DNA of 9,674 bases from Fimbriimonadaceae bacterium (GTDB taxonomy: Bacteria; Armatimonadota; Fimbriimonadia; Fimbriimonadales; Fimbriimonadaceae). This document shows positions 1 through 9,086 of the stretch, piece by piece; the stretch's first letter is position 1; each line of letters begins with the position of its first letter. The translations under genes and the position numbers were made by a program. The DNA is taken from NCBI GenBank assembly GCA_019454665.1, contig JACFNW010000050.1, positions 1 to 9,674 of the forward strand, in the 5' to 3' direction. The notes under the pieces are model-generated. The model was not told the DNA's origin, made no database searches, and worked only from the letters and a program-made list of their open reading frames with translations.

Positions 1-955
1 GATTGGTCGCTTCGACGCTGGCGCCGTGGACGCTGAGCACCAGCGCCTTGCCGGGGCCGGGGGTGGCGGCCGGTTGGACGGCGTAGTACTGGACCGAGCC
101 GTCAATCTGGCTGCGGAACGTCCGCTTGTGCATCTGGGTGGGCGATTTCGCTTCCAGCTTGACTTCGACGCGGGACACGACGCGGCGGACGCTACCCTCG
201 AGGCGCACCAGTTCGACGGTGAGCGGGACTTGGCCGGGAGCGGCGACCGCCAGCACGGGCAGATCGAAGCCGACCTTGCGGGCCGTGAGCGGCGCGATGG
301 GCGGCAGGCTGGTGAGCGCGGTTCGCCCCTGGCCGGCGTCCACGCGGATGGCCAGATTGGTCTGCATGGAGCCAGTGGCGTTGGTGAGCATCACGGCCCC
401 GAGTTCTTTGTGGCGCTCTCCCACGATGAAATCGGGGAACGTAGTGTCCTGCAATCCGAGCACAAGCGGTTGTTGGACGGGGATCAACCGCGCCGTCAGG
501 CGACCGCGCCCCACGGAGAAGAGGAACTCGTTGACGCCCTTTTTCAGCTTGACGGGGAGTTGGACGTACCCGAAGCTGTAGGGGTCGCCGGCCCTCGGCT
601 CGCCGTTGGCGATGACCATGTTGTGCCCGACGGCGTGCAGGATGACGACCTCCTCGCGCTCGGCACGGTGGGTCAGGTGGACGTAGCCGCCCCGCAGCGC
701 CGGGCCGGTGAACGCGCCGTCCTCGCCCGCTTTGATGGGCGCCCAGGTGCGCGCCTCGCCGCCGGGAACGGGGATCGCATCGCCCTCCTTGGGCGTCTCG
801 AACGTGCCTCGGGCGATCCTGGCCGCGATGGCGTCGGTGACGATGGGCGTCCGCCCCGACCGGCCCACGGACTGAATCGCCAACCCTTCGCGGAGCACGA
901 TCGGCTCGGCGAGAGCGGCCTGGAAGGCGAGGGCTGCGGCGACGACGCTGAGCAT
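1..955 (-). CDS. Secreted alpha/beta-hydrolase (prolyl-oligopeptidase-like), 3' end beyond the window
   Basis: This frame is open from an ATG at 955 down to base 2, about 318 codons, with no stop, so the C-terminus lies outside the window. The N-terminus, MLSVVAAALAFQAALA followed by EPIV, is a typical Sec signal peptide with cleavage after ALA, so export is likely. Residues ~20-295 look like beta-rich accessory sequence (runs such as GVNEFLFSVGRGRLTARL), and no named domain is recognised there. Near the visible end comes KALVLSVHGASVEATN, which resembles the first core strand and HG oxyanion-hole turn of alpha/beta hydrolases and S9-type peptidases. The nucleophile Ser, Asp and His would lie beyond the left edge. 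By inference it is an exported peptidase or esterase. It is divergent from the DUF885 lipoprotein gene, another putative exported hydrolase. The hydrolase assignment rests on a short motif; that this strand is the coding one is much surer. Confidence 0.72.
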   Translation of the reverse strand, partial: MLSVVAAALAFQAALAEPIVLREGLAIQSVGRSGRTPIVTDAIAARIARGTFETPKEGDAIPVPGGEARTWAPIKAGEDGAFTGPALRGGYVHLTHRAEREEVVILHAVGHNMVIANGEPRAGDPYSFGYVQLPVKLKKGVNEFLFSVGRGRLTARLIPVQQPLVLGLQDTTFPDFIVGERHKELGAVMLTNATGSMQTNLAIRVDAGQGRTALTSLPPIAPLTARKVGFDLPVLAVAAPGQVPLTVELVRLEGSVRRVVSRVEVKLEAKSPTQMHKRTFRSQIDGSVQYYAVQPAATPGPGKALVLSVHGASVEATN

Positions 956-1029
956 GCTTGCGAGTCTACACGCAGGGCGCGCGGCTTTTCGTGAAGGGGA
1001 AACGCGGGCGACCGGCGAATCTCCCAGCC
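956..1029. promoter_or_regulatory. Divergent intergenic region, candidate minus-strand -10 element
   Basis: These 74 bases separate two divergent starts and must hold, or overlap, both promoters unless one lies inside a coding region. On the minus strand TAGACT (968 down to 963) matches the TANNNT form of a -10 box and ends seven bases before the ATG at 955, which would make that transcript leaderless or nearly so. No good -35 stands at 16-18 bases spacing. On the plus strand I see no convincing -10/-35 pair and no Shine-Dalgarno sequence just before the ATG at 1030. Confidence 0.25.
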
Positions 1030-2664
1030 ATGCTGAGCCTGCTGCTCGGTCTCACGCTCGGCGCGTGTGCGCCGTCCAACCCCATGCGCGACCTCATCAC
1101 CCGCTTCGCCACCGACCTGCGCGATGTGCGCCGGTTCCACTCGTTGGACGCCACGCCGGCCGCCGAGGCGCGGCTAGCGGTTTTCCTTGCAGGTTGGCGG
1201 AGCAAGCTGGACGCCGTGGACGTCGCCGACCTCGACCTCGACGGGCGCATAGACCACACCTTGCTGCTCAACCAACTCGCCAAAATCGCGGCCGAGCGCA
1301 GCCTGAAGACCCGCCGCTTCGCGCAGACCGCCGACCTGTTGCCCTTCCGACAGGCGATCCTCGAACTGGAGCAACAACGCCGCAACCTCGTGCCCTTGGA
1401 TGCCCAAGCGTCGGCGGCGACCTTGGCGGCCATCGAGAAGCAGGTCAAGGAAACCAAGAAGCGCCTGGAGTCGGTGGAGAAGGGCGGCCACGACCTCGTG
1501 GTCGCCAAACGCGCAGCCGACGAGATCGGCGGGCTCAAGCAGGCCCTGGAAACGTGGTTCAAGCACTACGACGGCTACAAACCCGTGTTCGGATGGTGGA
1601 CCAAGACGCCCTACCAGAAGGCCGACGCGGCCCTGGGCGAACTGCAAAAGCACCTGCGCGAGAAGGTCTTGGAGATTCGCGAAGGCGAAGACGAACCGCT
1701 GATCGGCAGCCCCATCGGACGCGAAGCGCTGTTGGCCGACATCCGGCACGAACTACTCGACGAGTCCCCCGAAGAGTTGATCGCGATGGCCGCGAGGGAA
1801 TTCGAATGGTGCCGCAAGGAGTATCTGCGTGCCGCACGCGAGATGGGCTTCGGCGACGATTGGCGCGCCGCATTGGAAGAAGTCAAGCAGAACCACGTGC
1901 CTCCGGGCGAACAAGACGAGTTGGTCGCGAGCCTGGCGCGAGAGGCGATCGCATTCGTCAAGGAACGCGACCTTCTGACCATCGAGCCCCTCTGCGAAGA
2001 GACCTGGCGCGTGGACATGATCTCCGAACGCGACCAGAAGACGTGGCCATTCCAGTTCTACGGAGGCCAGCGTATCGCCGTGGGATACCCGTTGGAGACC
2101 ATGGATCACGAAGCGAAGATGATGAGCCTGCGCGGCAACAACCGCCACTTCACACGGTGTACCGTGCAACACGAACTCATTCCAGGCCACCATCTGCAGC
2201 TCTACATGGCGGCGCGGCACAAACCCTATCGCGACCTCTTCCAGACGCCGTTCTTTGTGGAAGGGTGGTGCCTGCACTGGGAGATGCTCCTGTACGATTT
2301 GGAGTTCCCCAAAACGCCGGAGGACCGGATCGGCTTCCTGTTTTGGCGCTCCCACCGTTGCGCGCGGATCGTCGTGTCGCTCAAGTTCCACTTGGGCGAA
2401 ATGTCCCCCGAGGAGATGATCCAGTACCTGGTGGACGAAGTGGGGCACGAGCGGTTCACCGCGACCTCCGAGGTACGGCGCTACATCGGCGAGATGTACA
2501 GCCCGCTGTACCAGTGCGCGTACCTGATCGGAGGGCTGCAGCTGCGAGAGCTGTACAAGAAGCACGTGGGCTCGGGCCGCATGACGCCGAAAGCGTTCCA
2601 CGACGCCGTCCTCCGCCAAGGCTCCATTCCCATGAAGTTGCTGGCGATCGCCCTGGAGGGGTGA
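1030..2664 (+). CDS. DUF885-family metallopeptidase-like lipoprotein
   Basis: The protein has 544 residues from the ATG at 1030. It opens with MLSLLLGLTLGAC; LGAC is a good lipobox, so Cys13 is probably lipidated, and Ala at +2 does not suggest inner-membrane retention. The family hallmark is HELIPGHH at residues 381-388, an HExxPGHH-type putative metal site, followed by Glu411 in an EGWCLHWE segment that corresponds to the usual EGWALY-type motif. The length is normal for DUF885 proteins. Upstream segments around residues 45-200 are helical and charged. Members are thought to be zinc-dependent peptidases, but substrates are poorly known. The start is uncertain: this ATG gives a short signal with no basic residue and no clear ribosome site. 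An in-frame GTG at 991 would add KGKRGRPANLPA, a more typical basic n-region, and a TTG lies at 958. The divergent neighbour is another exported hydrolase. Confidence 0.88.
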   Translation: MLSLLLGLTLGACAPSNPMRDLITRFATDLRDVRRFHSLDATPAAEARLAVFLAGWRSKLDAVDVADLDLDGRIDHTLLLNQLAKIAAERSLKTRRFAQTADLLPFRQAILELEQQRRNLVPLDAQASAATLAAIEKQVKETKKRLESVEKGGHDLVVAKRAADEIGGLKQALETWFKHYDGYKPVFGWWTKTPYQKADAALGELQKHLREKVLEIREGEDEPLIGSPIGREALLADIRHELLDESPEELIAMAAREFEWCRKEYLRAAREMGFGDDWRAALEEVKQNHVPPGEQDELVASLAREAIAFVKERDLLTIEPLCEETWRVDMISERDQKTWPFQFYGGQRIAVGYPLETMDHEAKMMSLRGNNRHFTRCTVQHELIPGHHLQLYMAARHKPYRDLFQTPFFVEGWCLHWEMLLYDLEFPKTPEDRIGFLFWRSHRCARIVVSLKFHLGEMSPEEMIQYLVDEVGHERFTATSEVRRYIGEMYSPLYQCAYLIGGLQLRELYKKHVGSGRMTPKAFHDAVLRQGSIPMKLLAIALEG

Positions 2665-2672
2665 AGGGCTCG

Positions 2673-2704
2673 CGGGCCGTCCCATCGGGTCCCAACGGCG
2701 CCCG
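2673..2704 (+). terminator. GC-rich imperfect hairpin after the DUF885 gene
   Basis: The arms CGGGCCGT (2673-2680) and ACGG-CG-CCCG (2695-2704) pair over eight positions with a two-base CG bulge. CCC (2681-2683) and GGG (2687-2689) can pair inside the loop. It starts nine bases after the DUF885 stop codon and ends five bases before the -35 of the amtB promoter. There is no T-run after it, so it is not a classical intrinsic terminator. It might still limit read-through, or be a protein-binding palindrome near the promoter. Function is inferred only from position. Confidence 0.3.
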
Positions 2705-2708
2705 AACC

Positions 2709-2737
2709 TTGACAAATCGCTCGGCCCCCGCTATACT
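2709..2737 (+). promoter_or_regulatory. Near-consensus sigma70 promoter of amtB-glnK
   Basis: TTGACA at 2709-2714 is a perfect -35 hexamer, and TATACT at 2732-2737 is a one-mismatch -10 hexamer, with the optimal 17-base spacer. Transcription should begin around 2743-2745, giving a leader of roughly 36 bases. The leader contains GGAGG at 2770-2774, five bases before the amtB ATG. I see no sigma54-type TGGCAC-N5-TTGC element in this gap, so transcription probably uses the housekeeping sigma factor. Any nitrogen control would need a separate regulator. Confidence 0.82.
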
Positions 2738-2779
2738 CCCACCAACCCGCAACGGAGCGGCCCGCGATCGGAGGTTTCC

Positions 2780-4078
2780 ATGAAACAAGTTCGATGGGCG
2801 CTCACAGGCGCGCTCCTTTTCTTTGGGCCGATGGCCCGTGCACAGGGTGCCGACGCGCCGCCGACGGCCGACCTGGTCTGGGTCGCGCTCAGCGCGGTCC
2901 TCGTCCTCTTGATGACTCCCGCCCTCGCCATGTTCTATGGCGGCATGGTGCGGCGCATCAACGTGCTCTCGACGATGATGCACAGTTTCATCGCCATGGG
3001 CGTGATCAGCATCCTGTGGCTGGCGCTCGGCTATTCGCTGGCGTTTGGCACGGCGGGTTCGGGCTGGATCGGCGACTTTTCGCGCACGATGGGCAACGGC
3101 ATCTCCACCAGCGAGCCGGCCGCCTCGGGCGGGAGCAGCGCCCTCTTCATGCTGTTCCAGATGATGTTCGCCATCATCACGCCGGCCCTGATCTCGGGCG
3201 CGATCGCCGAGCGCATGAAGTTCGGCAGCTACGTCGCGTTCATCGCCTTGTGGTCGCTCGTGGTCTACTCGCCCGTGGCGTGTTGGGTGTGGAACCCCGA
3301 CGGGTGGCTGCTCAAGCATGGGGCGCTCGATTTCGCCGGGGGCACGGTGGTGCACCTGGCGTCCGGTGTGGCGGCGCTCGCGGCGGCGATCGTCCTGGGC
3401 AAGCGGCGGGCCTTGATCCATCGCGAACCCATCCCACCGAACAACCTCACGATGACGCTGGTCGGTGCGGGCCTGCTGTGGTTCGGTTGGATCGGGTTCA
3501 ACGCGGGTTCGGCCCTGGCCATGAACGGAGTCGCTGTCAACGCGTTCATCAGCACCCACATGGCGGCTGCGGCGGGCATGATCGGCTGGCTCGTCGTCGA
3601 GCGCATCAAGACGGGCAAAGCCACGGCATTGGGCGCGGCCTCGGGCCTCGTCGGCGGATTGGTGGGCATCACGCCTGGAGCGGGATTCGTTGCCCCCGTC
3701 GGTGCGGTGGCCGTGGGCTTGCTCACGGGCGCGGCGTGCTATCTCGCGATCGGGCTCAAGAACAAGCTGGGCTACGACGACAGCCTCGACGTGGTAGGCG
3801 TCCACGGCGCGGGCGGGTTGCTGGGCGCCGTGCTCACGGGCGTGTTCGCCAGCGAAGCGGCCAACCCGGCGGTCAAGGACGCCCTTGCCGGAGGGCGAAT
3901 GGAACTGGTGGTCAAGCAAGTCGTCGCCGTCGGCGCGGTGGGGGTCTACTCGTTCGTGGTCACGATGGGCCTCCTGCTTGCCCTGAAGGCGATGGGCGGG
4001 ATTCGGGCCAACGCGGAGCAGGAAGACGCGGGCCTGGACGAAACGATGCACGGAGAAGCCGGATACAACCTGTATTGA
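2780..4078 (+). CDS. amtB: Ammonium transporter AmtB
   Basis: This is a 432-residue Amt/MEP/Rh-family channel that conducts ammonia/ammonium across the cytoplasmic membrane for nitrogen uptake. A signal peptide (cleavage near ARA-QGAD, residue ~22) precedes eleven expected membrane segments, as in E. coli AmtB. Family motifs are clear: TPALAMFYGGMVRR, FQMMFAIITPALISGAIAER with the Phe-gate region, Asp184 in DFAGGTVVH, and the twin pore histidines His192 and His342 (in DVVGVHGAGG). Trp171 occupies the place of the conserved pore-mouth Trp. The C-terminal tail, GIRANAEQEDAGLDETMHGE, is the conserved cytoplasmic regulatory tail that couples to GlnK. The start is fixed by GGAGG five bases upstream and by the promoter before it. 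One oddity is a Cys at 168 in PVACWVW, where relatives commonly have His. The PII gene follows after 18 bases, almost certainly in the same operon. Confidence 0.97.
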   Translation: MKQVRWALTGALLFFGPMARAQGADAPPTADLVWVALSAVLVLLMTPALAMFYGGMVRRINVLSTMMHSFIAMGVISILWLALGYSLAFGTAGSGWIGDFSRTMGNGISTSEPAASGGSSALFMLFQMMFAIITPALISGAIAERMKFGSYVAFIALWSLVVYSPVACWVWNPDGWLLKHGALDFAGGTVVHLASGVAALAAAIVLGKRRALIHREPIPPNNLTMTLVGAGLLWFGWIGFNAGSALAMNGVAVNAFISTHMAAAAGMIGWLVVERIKTGKATALGAASGLVGGLVGITPGAGFVAPVGAVAVGLLTGAACYLAIGLKNKLGYDDSLDVVGVHGAGGLLGAVLTGVFASEAANPAVKDALAGGRMELVVKQVVAVGAVGVYSFVVTMGLLLALKAMGGIRANAEQEDAGLDETMHGEAGYNLY

Positions 4079-4096
4079 GCCTAGGAGTCACGAACC

Positions 4097-4438
4097 ATGA
4101 TGAAGATTGAAGCCATGATCCGCCCCCAGAAACTGGAGGCCGTTCTCGAGGCCGTTCACGAACTGCAGCTCACGGGCATGACGGTGACCGAGGTGCGCGG
4201 CATGGGACGCCAGCGAGGCATCACCTACACCTATCGCGGCTCGCAGTACACGACGCCGCTCAGCCACAAAGTGAAGATCGAACTCGTGGTCAACGACGAG
4301 ATGGTCGAGGACGCAGTGCGCGCGATCCAAGAGGCCGCAGGCACCGGCGAAGTGGGCGACGGGAAGATATTCCTCGTCCCCGTCGCCGACGCCATCCGCA
4401 TCCGCAACGGCGAGCGCGGCGAGCCGGCGATCTCGTAG
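4097..4438 (+). CDS. glnK: Nitrogen regulatory protein PII (GlnK type)
   Basis: This 113-residue PII signal protein forms trimers that sense ATP/ADP and 2-oxoglutarate; the amtB-linked members plug the AmtB pore when nitrogen is plentiful. Numbering from the first Met aligns with E. coli GlnB without gaps through the conserved core. Visible residues are Gln39, the T-loop YRGSQY with Ser49 and Tyr51 (the uridylylation site), Lys58, the B-loop TGEVGDGKIF (83-92) with Lys90, and the C-loop Arg101 and Arg103 in IRIRNGE. The T-loop tip after Tyr51 reads TTPLSHK, differing from the E. coli MVDFLPK. AGGAG at 4083-4087, nine bases before the ATG, sets the start; a second ATG follows at once. It lies 18 bases behind amtB with no terminator between. 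Whether it is called glnK or glnB is a matter of context. No uridylyltransferase gene is in this window. Confidence 0.96.
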   Translation: MMKIEAMIRPQKLEAVLEAVHELQLTGMTVTEVRGMGRQRGITYTYRGSQYTTPLSHKVKIELVVNDEMVEDAVRAIQEAAGTGEVGDGKIFLVPVADAIRIRNGERGEPAIS

Positions 4439-4531
4439 CCGGTGCCCTTGGACCAGGGAGCTGTTCTCTTCGGGCCCCGTCGCACGTCTATATAGGGTAG
4501 GTCCACATGGATCGTGGGCCGAGGTGACGCA
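4439..4531 (+). promoter_or_regulatory. Gap before the DivIVA-family gene with weak promoter candidates
   Basis: These 93 bases separate glnK from the next gene. An AT-rich patch in otherwise GC-rich DNA offers overlapping -10 candidates, TATATA at 4489-4494 and TAGGGT at 4493-4498, but no -35 of quality stands 16-18 bases upstream. GAGGTGA at 4521-4527 is a strong Shine-Dalgarno match four bases before the ATG at 4532 and decides that start over the in-frame GTG at 4514. I see no intrinsic terminator after glnK, so read-through from the nitrogen operon is possible. Confidence 0.4.
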
Positions 4532-5038
4532 ATGGAACGCCTAAAACCCATTGATTTGGAGCGCATTGTCCTCCCGCGCGGCATCGGCGGATACAAACGC
4601 CGAGTGGTGGACGACTTGCTTCTGCGTGCCGCCAAAGAGATCGAAACCCTACTCAACGAGCTCCGCATCGTCCAAGACCACGCGACGCAACAGGAACGCG
4701 AGTTGGAACGCTTCCGAGCCCAGGAACACGTGCTCAAGGAGTCCATCCTGCTGGCCCAGAAGACCGCCGACGAGACCCGCGCCTTGGCGCACCGCGAAGG
4801 CGAAGTCATGTTGCAGGAAGCGCGCCAGCGCATGGCCGAGGAAACCCGCGCCGCCGAGGAGAAACTCAAAGAACTCCATTGGCAACTGGAGCAGATCGAA
4901 CTCGACCGCATGCGCTTCCGACGCCAGTTCCGCGCCGTGCTCGAAGAGCACCTGAAGGCGTTGGACGAGCCGCAACCGACCCTGACGACCTATGGAGTGG
5001 TCGGCGAATCAGGGCCCGGAGAATCCGAGTCACTCTAA
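4532..5038 (+). CDS. DivIVA-family coiled-coil protein
   Basis: The protein has 168 residues and matches DivIVA along most of its length. Residues 1-30 ([21 protein letters not shown], then VVDDLL) correspond to the lipid-binding N-terminal domain. Residues ~30-125 are a long charged coiled coil, including the family-like stretch [19 protein letters not shown]. Residues ~125-150 ([21 protein letters not shown]) correspond to the C-terminal helical part, followed by a short disordered tail. DivIVA proteins coat curved membrane at septa and poles and recruit division or cell-wall factors. In B. subtilis DivIVA, Phe17 and Arg18 in FRGY contact the membrane; here the aligned turn reads IGGY, so both are changed. 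The ATG at 4532 is chosen because GAGGTGA sits four bases upstream. The next gene begins 79 bases downstream on the same strand. The family call is firm, but the exact cellular role is not shown. Confidence 0.87.
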   Translation: MERLKPIDLERIVLPRGIGGYKRRVVDDLLLRAAKEIETLLNELRIVQDHATQQERELERFRAQEHVLKESILLAQKTADETRALAHREGEVMLQEARQRMAEETRAAEEKLKELHWQLEQIELDRMRFRRQFRAVLEEHLKALDEPQPTLTTYGVVGESGPGESESL

Positions 5039-5117
5039 ACAAGGACTTCCTCCGAGTCGTCGAATCAGGTTCAACGCAACAAGCGCGTCCTCGCGGGCGT
5101 CACAATGGCTGTGCCGC

Positions 5118-7876
<2,759 letters not shown>

Positions 7877-7880
<4 letters not shown>

Positions 7881-9004
7881 TCCCGACGTTCACCGCCTTG
7901 ATGCTCGCCGTGGTTGTGGCGGCCCCTTCCGGGGCCGTGGAACTCCCGAACGTCTCCGACACCCCCAGACCGGCGATGAAGCCCTTGGACCCTTTCAAGG
8001 ACCTGCGAGGCACGTTGGCCGAGTTCGAAGTGACCGAGGGCATCTATGCCGGGGCCATCCGGCATACCCCCCGGGGCGGCATCAACTGGTACTTCGCCAA
8101 CCAGGCGTTGCTCCTGCTGGTGAACGACTTCCCCGAGAAGGCCAAGGCCCACCTCGACGCCTACCTTCGCAACGTCGGGCTGCGCGAGGGTGCCGGGTAC
8201 ACCGTGCCCGACTTCGAAGACGCGGAGTTTCAGCGCCCCCGCCAGCCGGACAGCCACGATGCGTACGCGGGCACGTTGCTCTCGCTGGCAGCGGCCTACG
8301 TTCGGCGAACAGGCGATTACGACTGGCTCCGCTACCAGCGCGACATGCTCAAGGCCGTGGCACGGGCCAACATCACGGAGCAGATCAAGGGCAAGGAGAG
8401 CCAAATCCCCGGGCTCGTCCGTGTCTTTCAGAAGGGTTCGAAGCACCTGAACACCGGCGAGCCCCTTCCGGACACGGGCTACCTGATGGACAACTGCGAG
8501 GCTTACGCGGGATTGCGCGACTTCGCCGAGGTGCTGGACCGCATCGGCGACGCGCACGGCCCCTTCTTCCGCGAGGTCTCCATGGAGATCGCGGCGGGCA
8601 TCCACGCGCTGTACCTCGACGAGGTCGGAGCCTACCGCTGGGCCGATTACGCCCCCGACCTTCCGGGCGACGCTTGGTACCCCGACCTGATGAGCCAGGT
8701 GTTCCCGGACCTCTTGCGGGTCGAGGGGCTGGACCCCGATCTGGCTGCGCAACGCGCCGACCGGGCCTGGGACTACGTGATGAACGCCCAACCCGAGTGG
8801 TACACGGTGGACGACGAAGACCACCCCCAGCTGACCATCGGCTACTACACCCTGGTCCGGGGGAAAGACTCGCACATGGCGCTTTGGTCGTTCGAGAACT
8901 GGGAGAAGCGGCCCGCCCGCCCCGGCGCCCCTCACGGGTTCACCAACATCGCCGACCTCGGGTGGGCCGTCGCGATTCGCCAGATGCTCGCCTCGCGCCG
9001 GTGA
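7877..9004 (+). CDS. Secreted six-hairpin glycosidase-like protein
   Basis: This 375-residue protein begins with the signal peptide [20 protein letters not shown], so it is probably exported by Sec. The mature part is mainly amphipathic helices in hairpins, as in alpha/alpha-barrel (six-hairpin) glycosidases and lyases. Typical segments are [17 protein letters not shown] (from residue 125) with [10 protein letters not shown] soon after, and the similar [16 protein letters not shown] (from 205). Acidic and aromatic residues (Asp125, Asp128, Asp205, Glu208, many Trp/Tyr) could line a sugar-binding cleft, but no catalytic pair can be named and no GH family number is claimed. Its ATG overlaps the kinase stop as ATGA, with no separate ribosome site, which suggests translational coupling. 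Few carbohydrate genes are nearby, so the substrate is open. An alternative is a non-catalytic barrel protein. Confidence 0.7.
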
Positions 9005-9086
9005 GCCGCTGGAAGGCGCACGGGCCCCCACTGGCAACGGTGCCGGCCGCCTGGGTGAGCCGTGACGAACACGCGAACCTGAACGG

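Noticed and set aside
26..994. Open plus-strand frame of 322 codons
   Set aside because: It lies opposite the minus-strand gene, which has a signal peptide and a hydrolase motif. Its translation is Gly/Asp/Arg/His-rich, as expected for the complement of a GC-rich gene.
954..2783. Long plus-strand frame of 609 codons over the DUF885 gene
   Set aside because: It is a shifted frame, very rich in Arg, Pro and Gly with no domain, whereas the other frame carries HELIPGHH and a lipobox.
3040..3065. TTGGCAC stretch resembling half of a sigma54 promoter
   Set aside because: It lies inside the amtB coding region, lacks the matching GC element at the right spacing, and has no gene start after it.
2456..4051. 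Minus-strand frame of 531 codons opposite amtB
   Set aside because: It has low-complexity Arg/His/Asp-rich composition and sits opposite an unmistakable AmtB gene.
4507..4527. Six-codon frame (MDRGPR) before the DivIVA-family gene
   Set aside because: It has no ribosome site of its own, and its end overlaps the Shine-Dalgarno sequence of the real gene; probably chance.
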